Assembly: GCA_029858605.1 (NCBI GenBank)
Contig: JAOUET010000016.1
Coordinates: 1 to 18,495 of the forward strand
Direction: 5' to 3'
Length of the DNA: 18,495 nt
Source of the DNA: Coriobacteriia bacterium
Lineage (GTDB): Bacteria > Actinomycetota > Coriobacteriia > Anaerosomatales > JAENZW01
The position numbers and the translations under genes are program-made. The notes below the pieces were generated by a model. The model worked only from the letters and a program-made list of their open reading frames with translations. It made no database searches and was not told where the DNA came from. Of this stretch, positions 1 through 7,385 are shown in pieces; position 1 is the first letter of the stretch; each line of letters starts with the position of its first letter.

Positions 1-458
1 GCGAGTGTGCAACCGCGCCTTATGTCGTCCTCCTCCAAGTAGCCCGTTTCGAGGATCACCTTGACCAGCGCAGTACCCTCCGAGTGCTCCGTCACGGCTC
101 GAACGACGGCTCGAATGTCGTCCTGCACGAACGACTCTTCCTTCTCGAGAAGTGCGGCTATGTTCAGCACCATGTCGACCTCGGCACACCCGAGGTCGAC
201 GAGCGTTGCCGCTTCTTCGGCCTTGGTCTCCGTGTTCAGATAGCCGAGCGGGAACCCGCAAACCGAACAGACCTCCGTGGGCGTTCCCGCCAAGCGCTGC
301 GCGGCAACGGGCACGAGAAAGGGCGACACGCACAGCGCCGCGAACCCGCAACCCCGGTTCGCCTCGATCCATTTGGCACCCTCGTTGAACCCGACCGTCG
401 GTTTGAGTAGCGTCTGATCGATCACCGCGGCCAGTTCCGCGACATCCACGGCTCTCAC
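1..458 (-). CDS. deoC: Deoxyribose-phosphate aldolase, 3' end cut by window edge
   Basis: DeoC cleaves 2-deoxyribose-5-phosphate to glyceraldehyde-3-phosphate and acetaldehyde, the last step of deoxynucleoside breakdown in the cytoplasm. About 150 of the usual ~220 residues are visible. Translating the minus strand gives the family landmarks in order: IDQTLLKP near the start, CGFAALCVSP, VCGFPLGY, the catalytic-Asp block AEVDMVLN, and VKVILETG, whose Lys is the Schiff-base lysine position (K167 in E. coli). The second active-site lysine region lies beyond the window. I chose the GTG at 458 because it overlaps the era TGA as GTGA, a typical coupling arrangement. A GTG at 449, two codons downstream, is the alternative. 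It follows era directly and shares pyrimidine nucleoside salvage with cdd two genes upstream. The family call is secure; the exact start is not. Confidence 0.93.
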   Translation of the reverse strand, partial: MRAVDVAELAAVIDQTLLKPTVGFNEGAKWIEANRGCGFAALCVSPFLVPVAAQRLAGTPTEVCSVCGFPLGYLNTETKAEEAATLVDLGCAEVDMVLNIAALLEKEESFVQDDIRAVVRAVTEHSEGTALVKVILETGYLEEDDIRRGCTL

Positions 459-1354
459 AGTCCTTCCCCGTAGCCGAACCTGCGTATCTGCGCGGCATCC
501 CGTCGCCAGTTGCGTTTCACCTTCACGACGAGATCCAAGAAGACCCGGCTCCCGAGCATGCGCTCGAGATCCTTGCGCGCCTCGGTACCGATGCGCTTGA
601 TCCTCTCGCCGCCCTTGCCAACGATTATGCCCTTCTGTGAATCGCGCTCCACGTAGATCACGGCGTGCACGCGCGCCAGATCGCGGTCCTCGTCGTACTC
701 GAAGTCCTCCACGACGACTCCGACCGCATGAGGCACCTCGTCGTATGTGAGTCGGAGTACCTTCTCCCGCACGAACTCCGCAATCATGACTTCGACCGGT
801 TGATCTGTCTCCATGTCCTTAGGGAAGTAGCGTGGGCCTTCGGGCAGCAGCCCGACCACGCTCTCGACGAAGCCACCGACGTTGAAGCCCGTAGCGGCGG
901 ACACGCCCACGACGTCATCGAACTCCGCCAGCTTCTTCGCCTTCGCGATCTGCAGCTCGGCTTCTTCCGGGCCTACCAGGTCGAGCTTCGTCAGGACCAG
1001 GATCCTGCGTGCCGATGAAGCCGCTAGATGGCGTGCCACCCATTCGTCCCCGCGACCCACCGGCTGGGCAGCGTCCACGACGAGACACGCCACGTCGACA
1101 TCGCTGAGAGCATGTAGGGCAGACCGATTCAGCTCTTCGCCGAGTGCGTCGATCGGCTTGTGCAGTCCAGGCGTGTCGACTAGGACCACCTGTGCGTCGC
1201 TCCGGTCTAGCACGGCACGCAAGCGGTGCCGCGTCGTCTGCGGCGTGTCCGAGGTGATCGCGACCTTCGACCCGATCACGGCGTTCAGTAGTGTCGATTT
1301 GCCGGTGTTCGGCCTGCCGAGAAGAACGGCAAAACCGCTTCGCAGTCCACTCAT
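455..1354 (-). CDS. era: GTPase Era, 16S rRNA-binding ribosome assembly factor
   Basis: Era is a GTPase that binds the 3' end of 16S rRNA and assists 30S maturation. The 299 residues match the family length. Visible GTPase motifs are G1 GRPNTGKST (13-21), the G2 region TPQTTRH (37-43), G3 DTPG (60-63), G4 TKLD (122-125) and G5 SAA (152-154). A C-terminal KH RNA-binding domain carries GKGG at 246-249 and ends in the typical VKVKRNWR stretch. G4 has Thr where Era usually has Asn (NKxD); TKxD is tolerated in several GTPase families, so function is probably intact. The ATG start lies 16 nt after the cdd stop and has only a weak ribosome-binding sequence, consistent with coupled translation. Being in one run with ybeY, rsmE and mtaB fits an RNA and ribosome maturation role. 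Confidence 0.97.
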   Translation of the reverse strand: MSGLRSGFAVLLGRPNTGKSTLLNAVIGSKVAITSDTPQTTRHRLRAVLDRSDAQVVLVDTPGLHKPIDALGEELNRSALHALSDVDVACLVVDAAQPVGRGDEWVARHLAASSARRILVLTKLDLVGPEEAELQIAKAKKLAEFDDVVGVSAATGFNVGGFVESVVGLLPEGPRYFPKDMETDQPVEVMIAEFVREKVLRLTYDEVPHAVGVVVEDFEYDEDRDLARVHAVIYVERDSQKGIIVGKGGERIKRIGTEARKDLERMLGSRVFLDLVVKVKRNWRRDAAQIRRFGYGEGL

Positions 1355-1370
1355 CGGGGACCCGGGCCCT

Positions 1371-1790
1371 CTACTTCTCGTCGTCTTGGTCGAGGTACCC
1401 GCGAACGAATGCTTCCGGCTGAAGCTCTTCCAGACTCATGACGACCACTTCGTCCGTGCGACCGCCCAGAATCACGCGCATCGCAGGGTTGAACTCCGCA
1501 AGTACCTGCCGGCACGCGCCGCACGGGACCGTCGGTGCCTCCGAGTCCCCCACTACCGCCACGGCATCGATGTCCCGACACCCGGCAGTAACCGCCGCAA
1601 TCACGGCGCCACGCTCCGCGCACAGTGTCGACCCGTACGCCGCGTTCTCCACGTTGACGCCCTGGAAGATCTCTCCGTTCGCGTAGACTGCCGCTCCCAC
1701 GCGGAACCCGGAATACGGCGCGTAGGCCTTCTCCTGGATCTCCCGCGCGAACGCAAGCAGGGCCAGATCGGGCTGCGTCAGATTACGCAT
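1371..1790 (-). CDS. cdd: Cytidine deaminase
   Basis: This enzyme deaminates cytidine and deoxycytidine to uridine and deoxyuridine in pyrimidine salvage. The 139 residues fit the small, homotetrameric class. The zinc and catalytic signature is complete: CAE at 57-59 (zinc Cys plus catalytic Glu) and PCGAC at 89-93 (two more zinc cysteines). The substrate-binding NVENAAYG motif is at 46-53. The ATG at 1790 is preceded by a strong GGAGGAGG ribosome-binding sequence that lies inside the end of corC. The gene overlaps corC by 8 nt, and its stop is 16 nt before era. A cdd next to era is a common arrangement in Bacillota and some Actinomycetota. With deoC on the far side of era, two nucleoside-salvage genes bracket the GTPase. 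Confidence 0.97.
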   Translation of the reverse strand: MRNLTQPDLALLAFAREIQEKAYAPYSGFRVGAAVYANGEIFQGVNVENAAYGSTLCAERGAVIAAVTAGCRDIDAVAVVGDSEAPTVPCGACRQVLAEFNPAMRVILGGRTDEVVVMSLEELQPEAFVRGYLDQDDEK

Positions 1791-3060
1791 GCGCCTCCTC
1801 CTTCTTCTCGGACGTTCCTGCGGACTCCACTATCAGCTGGCGGATTCGAGTGCCTTCGAGCTCGTCGACCGTCAGTCGCAACCCGTCGATCTCGATGGCG
1901 TCGCCCAGATCGGGTATGCGTCCAGCTACCTCAGTCACCACACCGCCGATCGTGTCCGCTTCCATCTCTATCGCCGTGCCGAATCTCTCGTTCAGGTCGT
2001 CCACCGGCATACGCGCGTCCACCCTGAACCTTCGGGCATCGAGTGCCACCATCATCGGGACAGCTCTATCGTACTCGTCGAAGATCTCACCGACGATCTC
2101 CTCCAGCAGGTCCTCTATCGTGACGAGTCCTGCGGTGCCACCGTACTCATCCGCGACGATCGCTATGTGCGTGCGCGACTGCATCTCTATCAGAAGTTCC
2201 TGCACCGGTTTCGTTTCCGGCACGAAGAACGCTGGCCGCGCTATGTCCGCCGGAACTACGCCTGCGTCACGAACGACTGCCGCGAGCAGGTCCTTCGCGT
2301 ACAGGACTCCCTTGATGTCGTCGACCGTTTCGTTGAACACGGGCAGCCGAGAGTACCCGGCTTCCTCGATGATCTCGATCGCCTCACGAGCTGTCGCCTC
2401 GGCCGGAAGACACGTCATATCGGTCCGCGGCACCATCACTTCCCGTACCACCTTGTCCGTGAAGTCCGCGACCGCCTCGATGAGAGCCTCCTCGGTCTCC
2501 TCGCGAGCCGCCTGCTCGTCGGCGAGATAGGCGCGATGCTCGCCGTCGGAGATCCACGGGGATTGCACTGCTGCAGGACCGACGATCAGCCGCATCCCCC
2601 AGCGCCATGGAGCGCTCAAGATTCTCGCCAAGGGATAGACCACCCGGGTGAGACGCAGCGCCGTCGGAGCGAATGCCAGACCCACCCGCTCGGGATTCTG
2701 CACGCCCAACGTCCGGGGAAGAGCCTGCCCGAAGCTGAAGACCACGACAACCGCCGCAAGGCAACCCAGACTCGCAGCGAGCCACTCGCCCCACCTGCCG
2801 AACAGCTCCCACGCCACCCATGCTCCCGCGACGCCGGCAGCGGAGCACGCAGCAGCGGTCACAAACGCACCCGCCGCCCTGAACCGATACGCCTGACTCG
2901 TGATCTGCTCGAGCGCGGCGGCTCCCGAGCGCTCCGCTTCGACCAGCCGCACTACCCTGCCAGGCGACACGAGTTCCGCGGCGGCATCTTCGGCAGCCAT
3001 CACCGCCGCAAGCGTGGTGAACGCCACCACTATCAGTGCTGCTAGGATCGTCAGACCCAC
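1783..3060 (-). CDS. CNNM/CorC-type membrane protein with DUF21, two CBS domains and CorC domain
   Basis: This is a member of the 'hemolysin/CorC' family, proposed to act in Mg2+ or Co2+ transport or efflux at the inner membrane. The 425 residues show an N-terminal DUF21 (CNNM) membrane region (hydrophobic stretches near 3-22, 63-87, 93-112 and roughly 125-150), a CBS pair at about 207-262 and 272-328 (VMVPRTDM and HIAIVADEYGGTAGLVTIEDLLEEIVGEI landmarks), and a C-terminal transporter-associated CorC domain at about 340-412. The name 'hemolysin' in databases is historical and not evidence of toxin activity. The GTG start at 3060 has only a weak ribosome-binding sequence. The gene follows dgkA-PAP2 by 28 nt and overlaps cdd by 8 nt. 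It occupies the same slot, between ybeY and era, as in other Actinomycetota. The transported ion cannot be read from sequence. Confidence 0.93.
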   Translation of the reverse strand: MGLTILAALIVVAFTTLAAVMAAEDAAAELVSPGRVVRLVEAERSGAAALEQITSQAYRFRAAGAFVTAAACSAAGVAGAWVAWELFGRWGEWLAASLGCLAAVVVVFSFGQALPRTLGVQNPERVGLAFAPTALRLTRVVYPLARILSAPWRWGMRLIVGPAAVQSPWISDGEHRAYLADEQAAREETEEALIEAVADFTDKVVREVMVPRTDMTCLPAEATAREAIEIIEEAGYSRLPVFNETVDDIKGVLYAKDLLAAVVRDAGVVPADIARPAFFVPETKPVQELLIEMQSRTHIAIVADEYGGTAGLVTIEDLLEEIVGEIFDEYDRAVPMMVALDARRFRVDARMPVDDLNERFGTAIEMEADTIGGVVTEVAGRIPDLGDAIEIDGLRLTVDELEGTRIRQLIVESAGTSEKKEEAHA

Positions 3061-3088
3061 GTGCTACTCGACCTGCTTCCTGTAGGAC

Positions 3089-3790
3089 TCATGCGAAGAA
3101 TATCTGAAAGAGAGCCGTGGTGATCAGAAACCCCAGCAGGCCACCCAGGATCACCTGCGGGATAGTGTGTGCCTCCGACTCAACGCGACTCTGCGCGACG
3201 AGAGCCGCGATGAACAGTGCGAGCACCATCACCTTCGCGCTGTTCGTGGCGTAGCCGATCGCAGCCGCAGCCGACACCGCAAGCGCCGTGTGTCCGGATG
3301 GCCACCCGCCGCTGAGAAAGAGCCCCTGATGATTCGCAGCCTTCACGGCGAGCACGACCAATCCCGTCAGCGCCAAAGCTATAACCGTCAGAGTCGGTGT
3401 CGACTGGCGCGCGGTGTGGAGCCCACGCGTGGCAACGAACGTCAGCCGGTCGAAGAACACCAGGTAGCCTATGGCTACAGCATTCAGCGAAGCTATTAGT
3501 ACCGCGCCGGCCGCAACGTCCTTTGCCACCTTCGCCATGGGATTGAACAAGTCCACGGCGATGTCCACCGTGGCCTCAATGGCGGTGTTGGCGAGTTCGG
3601 CGGTCAGCACGAGCGCTATTGCGAGAAGCAGGAGGATCATCTCGAAGCGCGTCACGTCCAGAGTGACGGCCGCGATGAGTACCACGCCCGCTGCAAGCGC
3701 GTGCAGGCGCATGTTGCGCTGCGTGCGCAGCGCATAGACGATGCCGGATATCGCGTAGTTGAAGCTCCAAAGGAGCGATCTGCTTCTCAC
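3089..3790 (-). CDS. Fused DgkA-type lipid kinase and PAP2-like phosphatase domain
   Basis: This 233-residue membrane protein joins two lipid-phosphate domains. Residues 1-115 are a DgkA family kinase (undecaprenol kinase in Gram-positives, diacylglycerol kinase in E. coli), with the signature ELANTAIEATVD at 65-76 and AKVAKDVAAGAVL at 86-98. Residues ~130-233 resemble a PAP2 phosphatase with PSGH at 164-167 and SR-x5-H at 201-208. The PAP2 motifs are not canonical: the expected K-x6-RP reads K150-x6-LF, and the Asp four residues after His208 is Gln212. The C-terminal half may therefore be weakly active or inactive, or belong to a divergent PAP2 class. Inferred role: undecaprenyl or diacylglycerol phosphate turnover for envelope synthesis. 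The start is GTG, 22 nt after ybeY. The DgkA assignment is firm; the substrate and phosphatase activity are not. Confidence 0.88.
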   Translation of the reverse strand: MRSRSLLWSFNYAISGIVYALRTQRNMRLHALAAGVVLIAAVTLDVTRFEMILLLLAIALVLTAELANTAIEATVDIAVDLFNPMAKVAKDVAAGAVLIASLNAVAIGYLVFFDRLTFVATRGLHTARQSTPTLTVIALALTGLVVLAVKAANHQGLFLSGGWPSGHTALAVSAAAAIGYATNSAKVMVLALFIAALVAQSRVESEAHTIPQVILGGLLGFLITTALFQIFFA

Positions 3791-3812
3791 TGCAACGACC
3801 CCACGGGTCCGC

Positions 3813-4259
3813 TCACGTTTCCTCGGCGTATGCCTCTAGCAGAGAGCTTTCGCGCTCTTGCATCACCGCAGCCTCCTCGTCACCTTCGTGAGAGTAGCCG
3901 AGGAGATGCAGTATTCCGTGAACGAGCAGGAGGTTCAGTTCCTGCTCGACCGTGTGGTCGTACTCGGCGGCATGCTCCTCAGCCACCTCCGGCGCGATGA
4001 TCACGTCTCCCAGAGTAATGGGCTCGCTACCCTCGACGGGGCACGGATCGTCACAGCCGAAGGAGAGTACGTCGGTAGCCCCCTCGGCACCGCGGTACTT
4101 GGCATTGAGCGCGGTCATCTCTTCGATGTCGAGGATCGCCAAGGAGAGCTCCGTGTGTTCGGGCACTTCCTCGCTCTCCAGGACAAACTCGGCAAGCCGC
4201 TTGAACGCCGACAGATCGAGCGGCTCAGGATCCCGATGGCTCGTGATGCGAATGTGCAT
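3813..4259 (-). CDS. ybeY: Endoribonuclease YbeY, rRNA maturation factor
   Basis: YbeY is a zinc-dependent single-strand endoribonuclease involved in 16S rRNA 3'-end maturation and ribosome quality control. The start used here gives 148 residues. The metal-binding motif H-x3-H-x5-H is at His114, His118 and His124 (HGILHLLGYSH), and the conserved LNAKYRGAEGATDVLSF block is at 51-67. The usual Asp before the third His (GYDH) is Ser here. The frame is open further upstream to 4319, but the ATG at 4259 is preferred: GAGGAG lies 8 nt before it, and family homology begins at MHIRITSH. It overlaps the end of the upstream HD phosphohydrolase gene by 35 nt. The phoH-ybeY neighbourhood is conserved across many bacteria. 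Confidence 0.96.
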   Translation of the reverse strand: MHIRITSHRDPEPLDLSAFKRLAEFVLESEEVPEHTELSLAILDIEEMTALNAKYRGAEGATDVLSFGCDDPCPVEGSEPITLGDVIIAPEVAEEHAAEYDHTVEQELNLLLVHGILHLLGYSHEGDEEAAVMQERESSLLEAYAEET

Positions 4260-6345
4260 GCTCGGTTCTCCTCGGCACTGCGTCCGGGTACTCGACACGG
4301 GGGTGATACACGCTTGCAAGCATCTTCGAGTATGTCTTCACGACTCGCTCTATGTCGGACAGCGTGAGATTCGCGTCGTCTAGCTGGCCGTCGGCGACTT
4401 TCGCCTCGACGATTCGGCGCACCGCAGCCTCGATGCGCGTGGGACTCGGCTTCTTGACCGCGCGTACGGCGGCCTCCGAAGAGTCGGCGAGCATCACCAG
4501 TGCCGCCTCTCGCGACTGCGGCTTCTCGCCGTCGTAGCGGAAGTCCGCCTCGAGGACCGGGCCATCGCCTTCGGCAGCCTTGTTGTAGAAGAAGCTCACG
4601 AGCGAAGTTCCATGGTGCTGCTGGATGATGTCAACGATCTCGCGGGGCAACTTGTGTTGCACCGCGAGATCGACACCCTCTCGCACATGCGCCGTGATAA
4701 TGAGAGCCGAGAGGGTCGGCGTCGTGCCGTCGTGCGGATTCTCGCCACCGCCTTGGTTCTCCACGAAGAATCCAGGTCTGCGCATCTTGCCGATGTCGTG
4801 GTAGTAAGCTCCCACCCGTGCGAGCAGAGAGTTCGCGCCGATGGCTTCCGCCGCCGCCTCACACAGGTTCGCAGTCATGATCGAGTGGCTGTATGTCCCG
4901 GGAGCCTCGACCATCAGAGCACGCAGCAGCGGATGCGCAGGATTCCCCAGTTCGAGAAGACGGACATCTGTGGTCACACCGAACAGATGCTCGAGGAATG
5001 GCAGCAGACCCCAACCGAGCACCGCCGCCAGCATACCGCCGATAGCGCCCCATCCGGCCGAAGTCAGGAAGTCGGCGTTTGCGCCCGACGCCAACGTCGC
5101 TACCGCGCCTATCGTCGCACCGGATCCCACCAGGAACAGGCCGACGTAGAAGAGCTGCCTGCGCTCTTTCATGAACGAAGTCGCCACGACTGCCGAGATG
5201 CTCCAGGCGAGTACCGCGACGATGTTCGCACCGCCCGACAGACCCAACAGCATGGCACCGATAGTCGTCAGCACGGCCACGAGCAGACCCTCGCGCGCGC
5301 TGACCAGAAGGGTCGCGAACATCGCAGCCAACGGTGTCGGAAGGAGATACGGCGAGATCTCCGGCCAGAACCACAGGGCTACGCGTGTGGCCCAAAGCAT
5401 GCCAAGGAACAGAGACGCCACGATGAGCAGCTTGCGCACGCTGCGCCAAACGGTCTCGTCGTAGCGCCAGACGTACGCACCGGTCGCACCCACCGCAAGA
5501 GCACACAGTGCAACGAGGGCAACCAAGGAGAGGGCCGACCCGCTCTGCTCGAGAATGCCCAGCCGCCTGATGATCTCGACGTGCTCGTCGGTGACTATCT
5601 CGCCCTTCTGGACGATGTTCTCCCCAGACTGCTTCACGACAACGACGGCATCGACGTTCTCCGCGGCAGCTCTCCGAGCGGCATCGGTAGCCAGGTCGTC
5701 CAGCACGAGGGTCGGCTGCATGGCGTTTTCGACCACATCCGCGATGAGTTCCTGTGTCGCTCCCGGATATGGGAGGTTCTTCGCGCTGTCACGCATCTGC
5801 GCGATGGCGTCGGACAACTCCTCTTCATTGAATCTGCGCGAGAGAACGGTGGTCACGAGCTGTTCCGCGGAACGCCGAGCGGAACCCACCTCCTCGGTCG
5901 TCATCGACGAAGCTTGCTCTATGAGCACCGCCTCGAACGTACCGAACTGTTCCTGAAGGCTGCGGGCTGCCTCCGTGGCGTCGCCGCCTCGCTCCACCTG
6001 CGCAGCCAGAACAGCATCGAAGAACAGCGTCACACTCTGTCGTCCCTCGGTCGCGGCATTGGGATCGAGAACGTAGACCGGACTCACGGAATCGGACGCC
6101 AGCTGGCGAGCGGCCTCGGTTGCGTCCTCGTCCACGAACTGGACAGTTCGGTTCGCCCGATACGTCCTGGAGGCGGGCGCACCCAACGTCAGGCCTATCG
6201 GTGGCGCCTGCACGACGATGGGTACCCCCGCAAGCACGACGACAACAACGCCCAGAACGACACGCTGGCCTACCGGACTCGCCAGCGGGCCGCGCGAAGG
6301 CTTGAAGAGACGCGTTAGTCTGTCACGAAGACGGGTCATCGGCAC
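4225..6345 (-). CDS. pgpH: 7TM-HD membrane phosphohydrolase, PgpH/YqfF-like, probable c-di-AMP phosphodiesterase
   Basis: This protein matches the PgpH architecture, whose characterised members hydrolyse cyclic-di-AMP to pApA at the membrane. The 706 residues show an N-terminal membrane anchor (about 28-46), a large extracytoplasmic 7TMR-HDED region (about 55-265), a cluster of hydrophobic segments (about 270-450) and a cytoplasmic HD domain (about 480-640). HD-domain landmarks are SHSIMTAN with His487, YYHDIGK with His516-Asp517 and Lys520, and QQHHGTS. The GTG at 6345 has AAGG upstream and overlaps phoH by 23 nt; an ATG two codons later (6339) is equally possible. The C-terminus is His-rich and overlaps ybeY. 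Position between phoH and ybeY matches B. subtilis yqfE-yqfF-yqfG. Family membership is clear; c-di-AMP specificity is inferred from the family. Confidence 0.93.
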   Translation of the reverse strand: MPMTRLRDRLTRLFKPSRGPLASPVGQRVVLGVVVVVLAGVPIVVQAPPIGLTLGAPASRTYRANRTVQFVDEDATEAARQLASDSVSPVYVLDPNAATEGRQSVTLFFDAVLAAQVERGGDATEAARSLQEQFGTFEAVLIEQASSMTTEEVGSARRSAEQLVTTVLSRRFNEEELSDAIAQMRDSAKNLPYPGATQELIADVVENAMQPTLVLDDLATDAARRAAAENVDAVVVVKQSGENIVQKGEIVTDEHVEIIRRLGILEQSGSALSLVALVALCALAVGATGAYVWRYDETVWRSVRKLLIVASLFLGMLWATRVALWFWPEISPYLLPTPLAAMFATLLVSAREGLLVAVLTTIGAMLLGLSGGANIVAVLAWSISAVVATSFMKERRQLFYVGLFLVGSGATIGAVATLASGANADFLTSAGWGAIGGMLAAVLGWGLLPFLEHLFGVTTDVRLLELGNPAHPLLRALMVEAPGTYSHSIMTANLCEAAAEAIGANSLLARVGAYYHDIGKMRRPGFFVENQGGGENPHDGTTPTLSALIITAHVREGVDLAVQHKLPREIVDIIQQHHGTSLVSFFYNKAAEGDGPVLEADFRYDGEKPQSREAALVMLADSSEAAVRAVKKPSPTRIEAAVRRIVEAKVADGQLDDANLTLSDIERVVKTYSKMLASVYHPRVEYPDAVPRRTEHAHSHHEPSGS
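4268..4273 (-). promoter_or_regulatory. Ribosome-binding site fixing the ybeY start
   Basis: On the minus strand GAGGAG lies 8 nt before the ATG at 4259. It supports this start over the upstream in-frame codon at 4319. The site lies within the 3' end of the pgpH-like gene, so ribosomes finishing that gene pass over it. Confidence 0.75.
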
Positions 6346-7303
6346 GAGACGCCTTGGCCTCCTCGTATTCCTGGTACGCCTCCACGATCCGCTGGACGAG
6401 CTTGTGTCGCACCACGTCGCGGGGTCCCAACTCCACGAAAGTCAGATCTAGAACGCCTGTGAGAATATCGCGGACCTGCCTGAGCCCCGACGATCCCTTT
6501 GGAAGGTCGATCTGAGTCACATCGCCCGTGATGACCATCTTGCTGCCGAAGCCGAGTCGCGTAAGGAACATCTTCATCTGCTCCGCGCTGGTGTTCTGCG
6601 CCTCGTCCAGTATCACGAAGCTGTCGTTCAGCGTCCGACCGCGCATGAACGCCAGCGGCGCAACCTCGATGACACCCCGGTCCATAAGCTGCTGCGACTT
6701 CTCGATGTCCATCATGTCGAAGAGCGCATCGTAGAGAGGCCGCAGATACGGATCCACCTTCTCGAACAGCGTACCCGGCAGGTAGCCTAGGGATTCGCCG
6801 GCCTCGACAGCCGGTCGCGTCAGTATTATTCGCCCAATCTCCTTGCGCCGAAGTGACTCGACAGCCATCGCCATGGCGAGGTACGTCTTGCCCGTGCCAG
6901 CCGGTCCGATGCTGAACGTCACCGTGTGCTCGCGAATCGCGTCGACGTAGCGCTTCTGCCCGGCAGTCTTCGGCCCGATCGTCTTCCCTTTGTGCGTGAG
7001 GATCACGTCCGAGCGCAGCTCGGCCTGCGAGCATTCTCCGTGACGGAGAAGGTCGATCGAGCGCTCGATGCTGTCGACCGACAGGTCCTCACCTCTCTCG
7101 AGCAAAGCGACCAGCTCGGAGAACAGGGTGGACACGGCCCGGCTCTCGCCCGGCTGTCCCGAGATGGTGATTTGATTGCCTCGTACCGAGATGTCTGACT
7201 CGAACTGATTCTCGATGACCCTCAGATACGAGTCGCCCTGGCCGAGAAGATCGATCATATTCAGTTCGGGTGGGATGACGAGCCGAATCTGCGTCGGTTC
7301 CAC
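6323..7303 (-). CDS. phoH: PhoH family ATPase
   Basis: PhoH (YbeZ-like) proteins are cytoplasmic P-loop ATPases related to the N-terminal half of helicase superfamily 1, linked to RNA metabolism and often paired with YbeY. With the start chosen here (326 residues) the Walker A motif GPAGTGKT is at 133-140 and the Walker B DEAQ at 233-236. Conserved TRPAVEAGESLGYLPG and ITGDVTQIDLP blocks are also present. I chose the GTG at 7303 because AAAGGTG lies 8 nt upstream and the family's N-terminal domain begins right after it (EPTQIRLVIPPE). A TTG at 7369 would add 22 basic residues (RPRGRRNDRKG region) without a recognisable ribosome-binding site. The overlap with the downstream HD phosphohydrolase and proximity to ybeY suggest joint expression. 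The biochemical substrate of PhoH is not established. Confidence 0.95.
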   Translation of the reverse strand: MEPTQIRLVIPPELNMIDLLGQGDSYLRVIENQFESDISVRGNQITISGQPGESRAVSTLFSELVALLERGEDLSVDSIERSIDLLRHGECSQAELRSDVILTHKGKTIGPKTAGQKRYVDAIREHTVTFSIGPAGTGKTYLAMAMAVESLRRKEIGRIILTRPAVEAGESLGYLPGTLFEKVDPYLRPLYDALFDMMDIEKSQQLMDRGVIEVAPLAFMRGRTLNDSFVILDEAQNTSAEQMKMFLTRLGFGSKMVITGDVTQIDLPKGSSGLRQVRDILTGVLDLTFVELGPRDVVRHKLVQRIVEAYQEYEEAKASRADDPSS

Positions 7304-7311
7304 GTAGTATG

Positions 7312-7318
7312 CACCTTT
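7312..7318 (-). promoter_or_regulatory. Ribosome-binding site supporting GTG start of phoH
   Basis: AAAGGTG on the minus strand, 8 nt before the GTG at 7303. It lies in the ~82-nt stretch after the mtaB stop, the longest gap in the hrcA-deoC run. I saw no convincing promoter or terminator in that stretch. Confidence 0.6.
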
Positions 7319-7385
7319 ACGATCGTTGCGCCGACCTCGTGGCCGGCGTGGCACTTCTGACCTGCTCAAGCGGGCATTCGTGCCG

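Noticed and set aside
4612..6318. Long plus-strand open frame (about 568 codons) opposite the pgpH-like gene
   Set aside because: The product is rich in Arg, His and Gln with no recognisable motif and mirrors a well-supported membrane protein gene. It is the usual antisense open frame of GC-rich coding DNA. The same applies to plus-strand frames at 1789-3045, 12971-13942 and others.
7304..7369. Longer phoH starting at TTG 7369
   Set aside because: No ribosome-binding site was seen and the added residues are basic and unlike the family. GTG 7303 is preferred but not proven.
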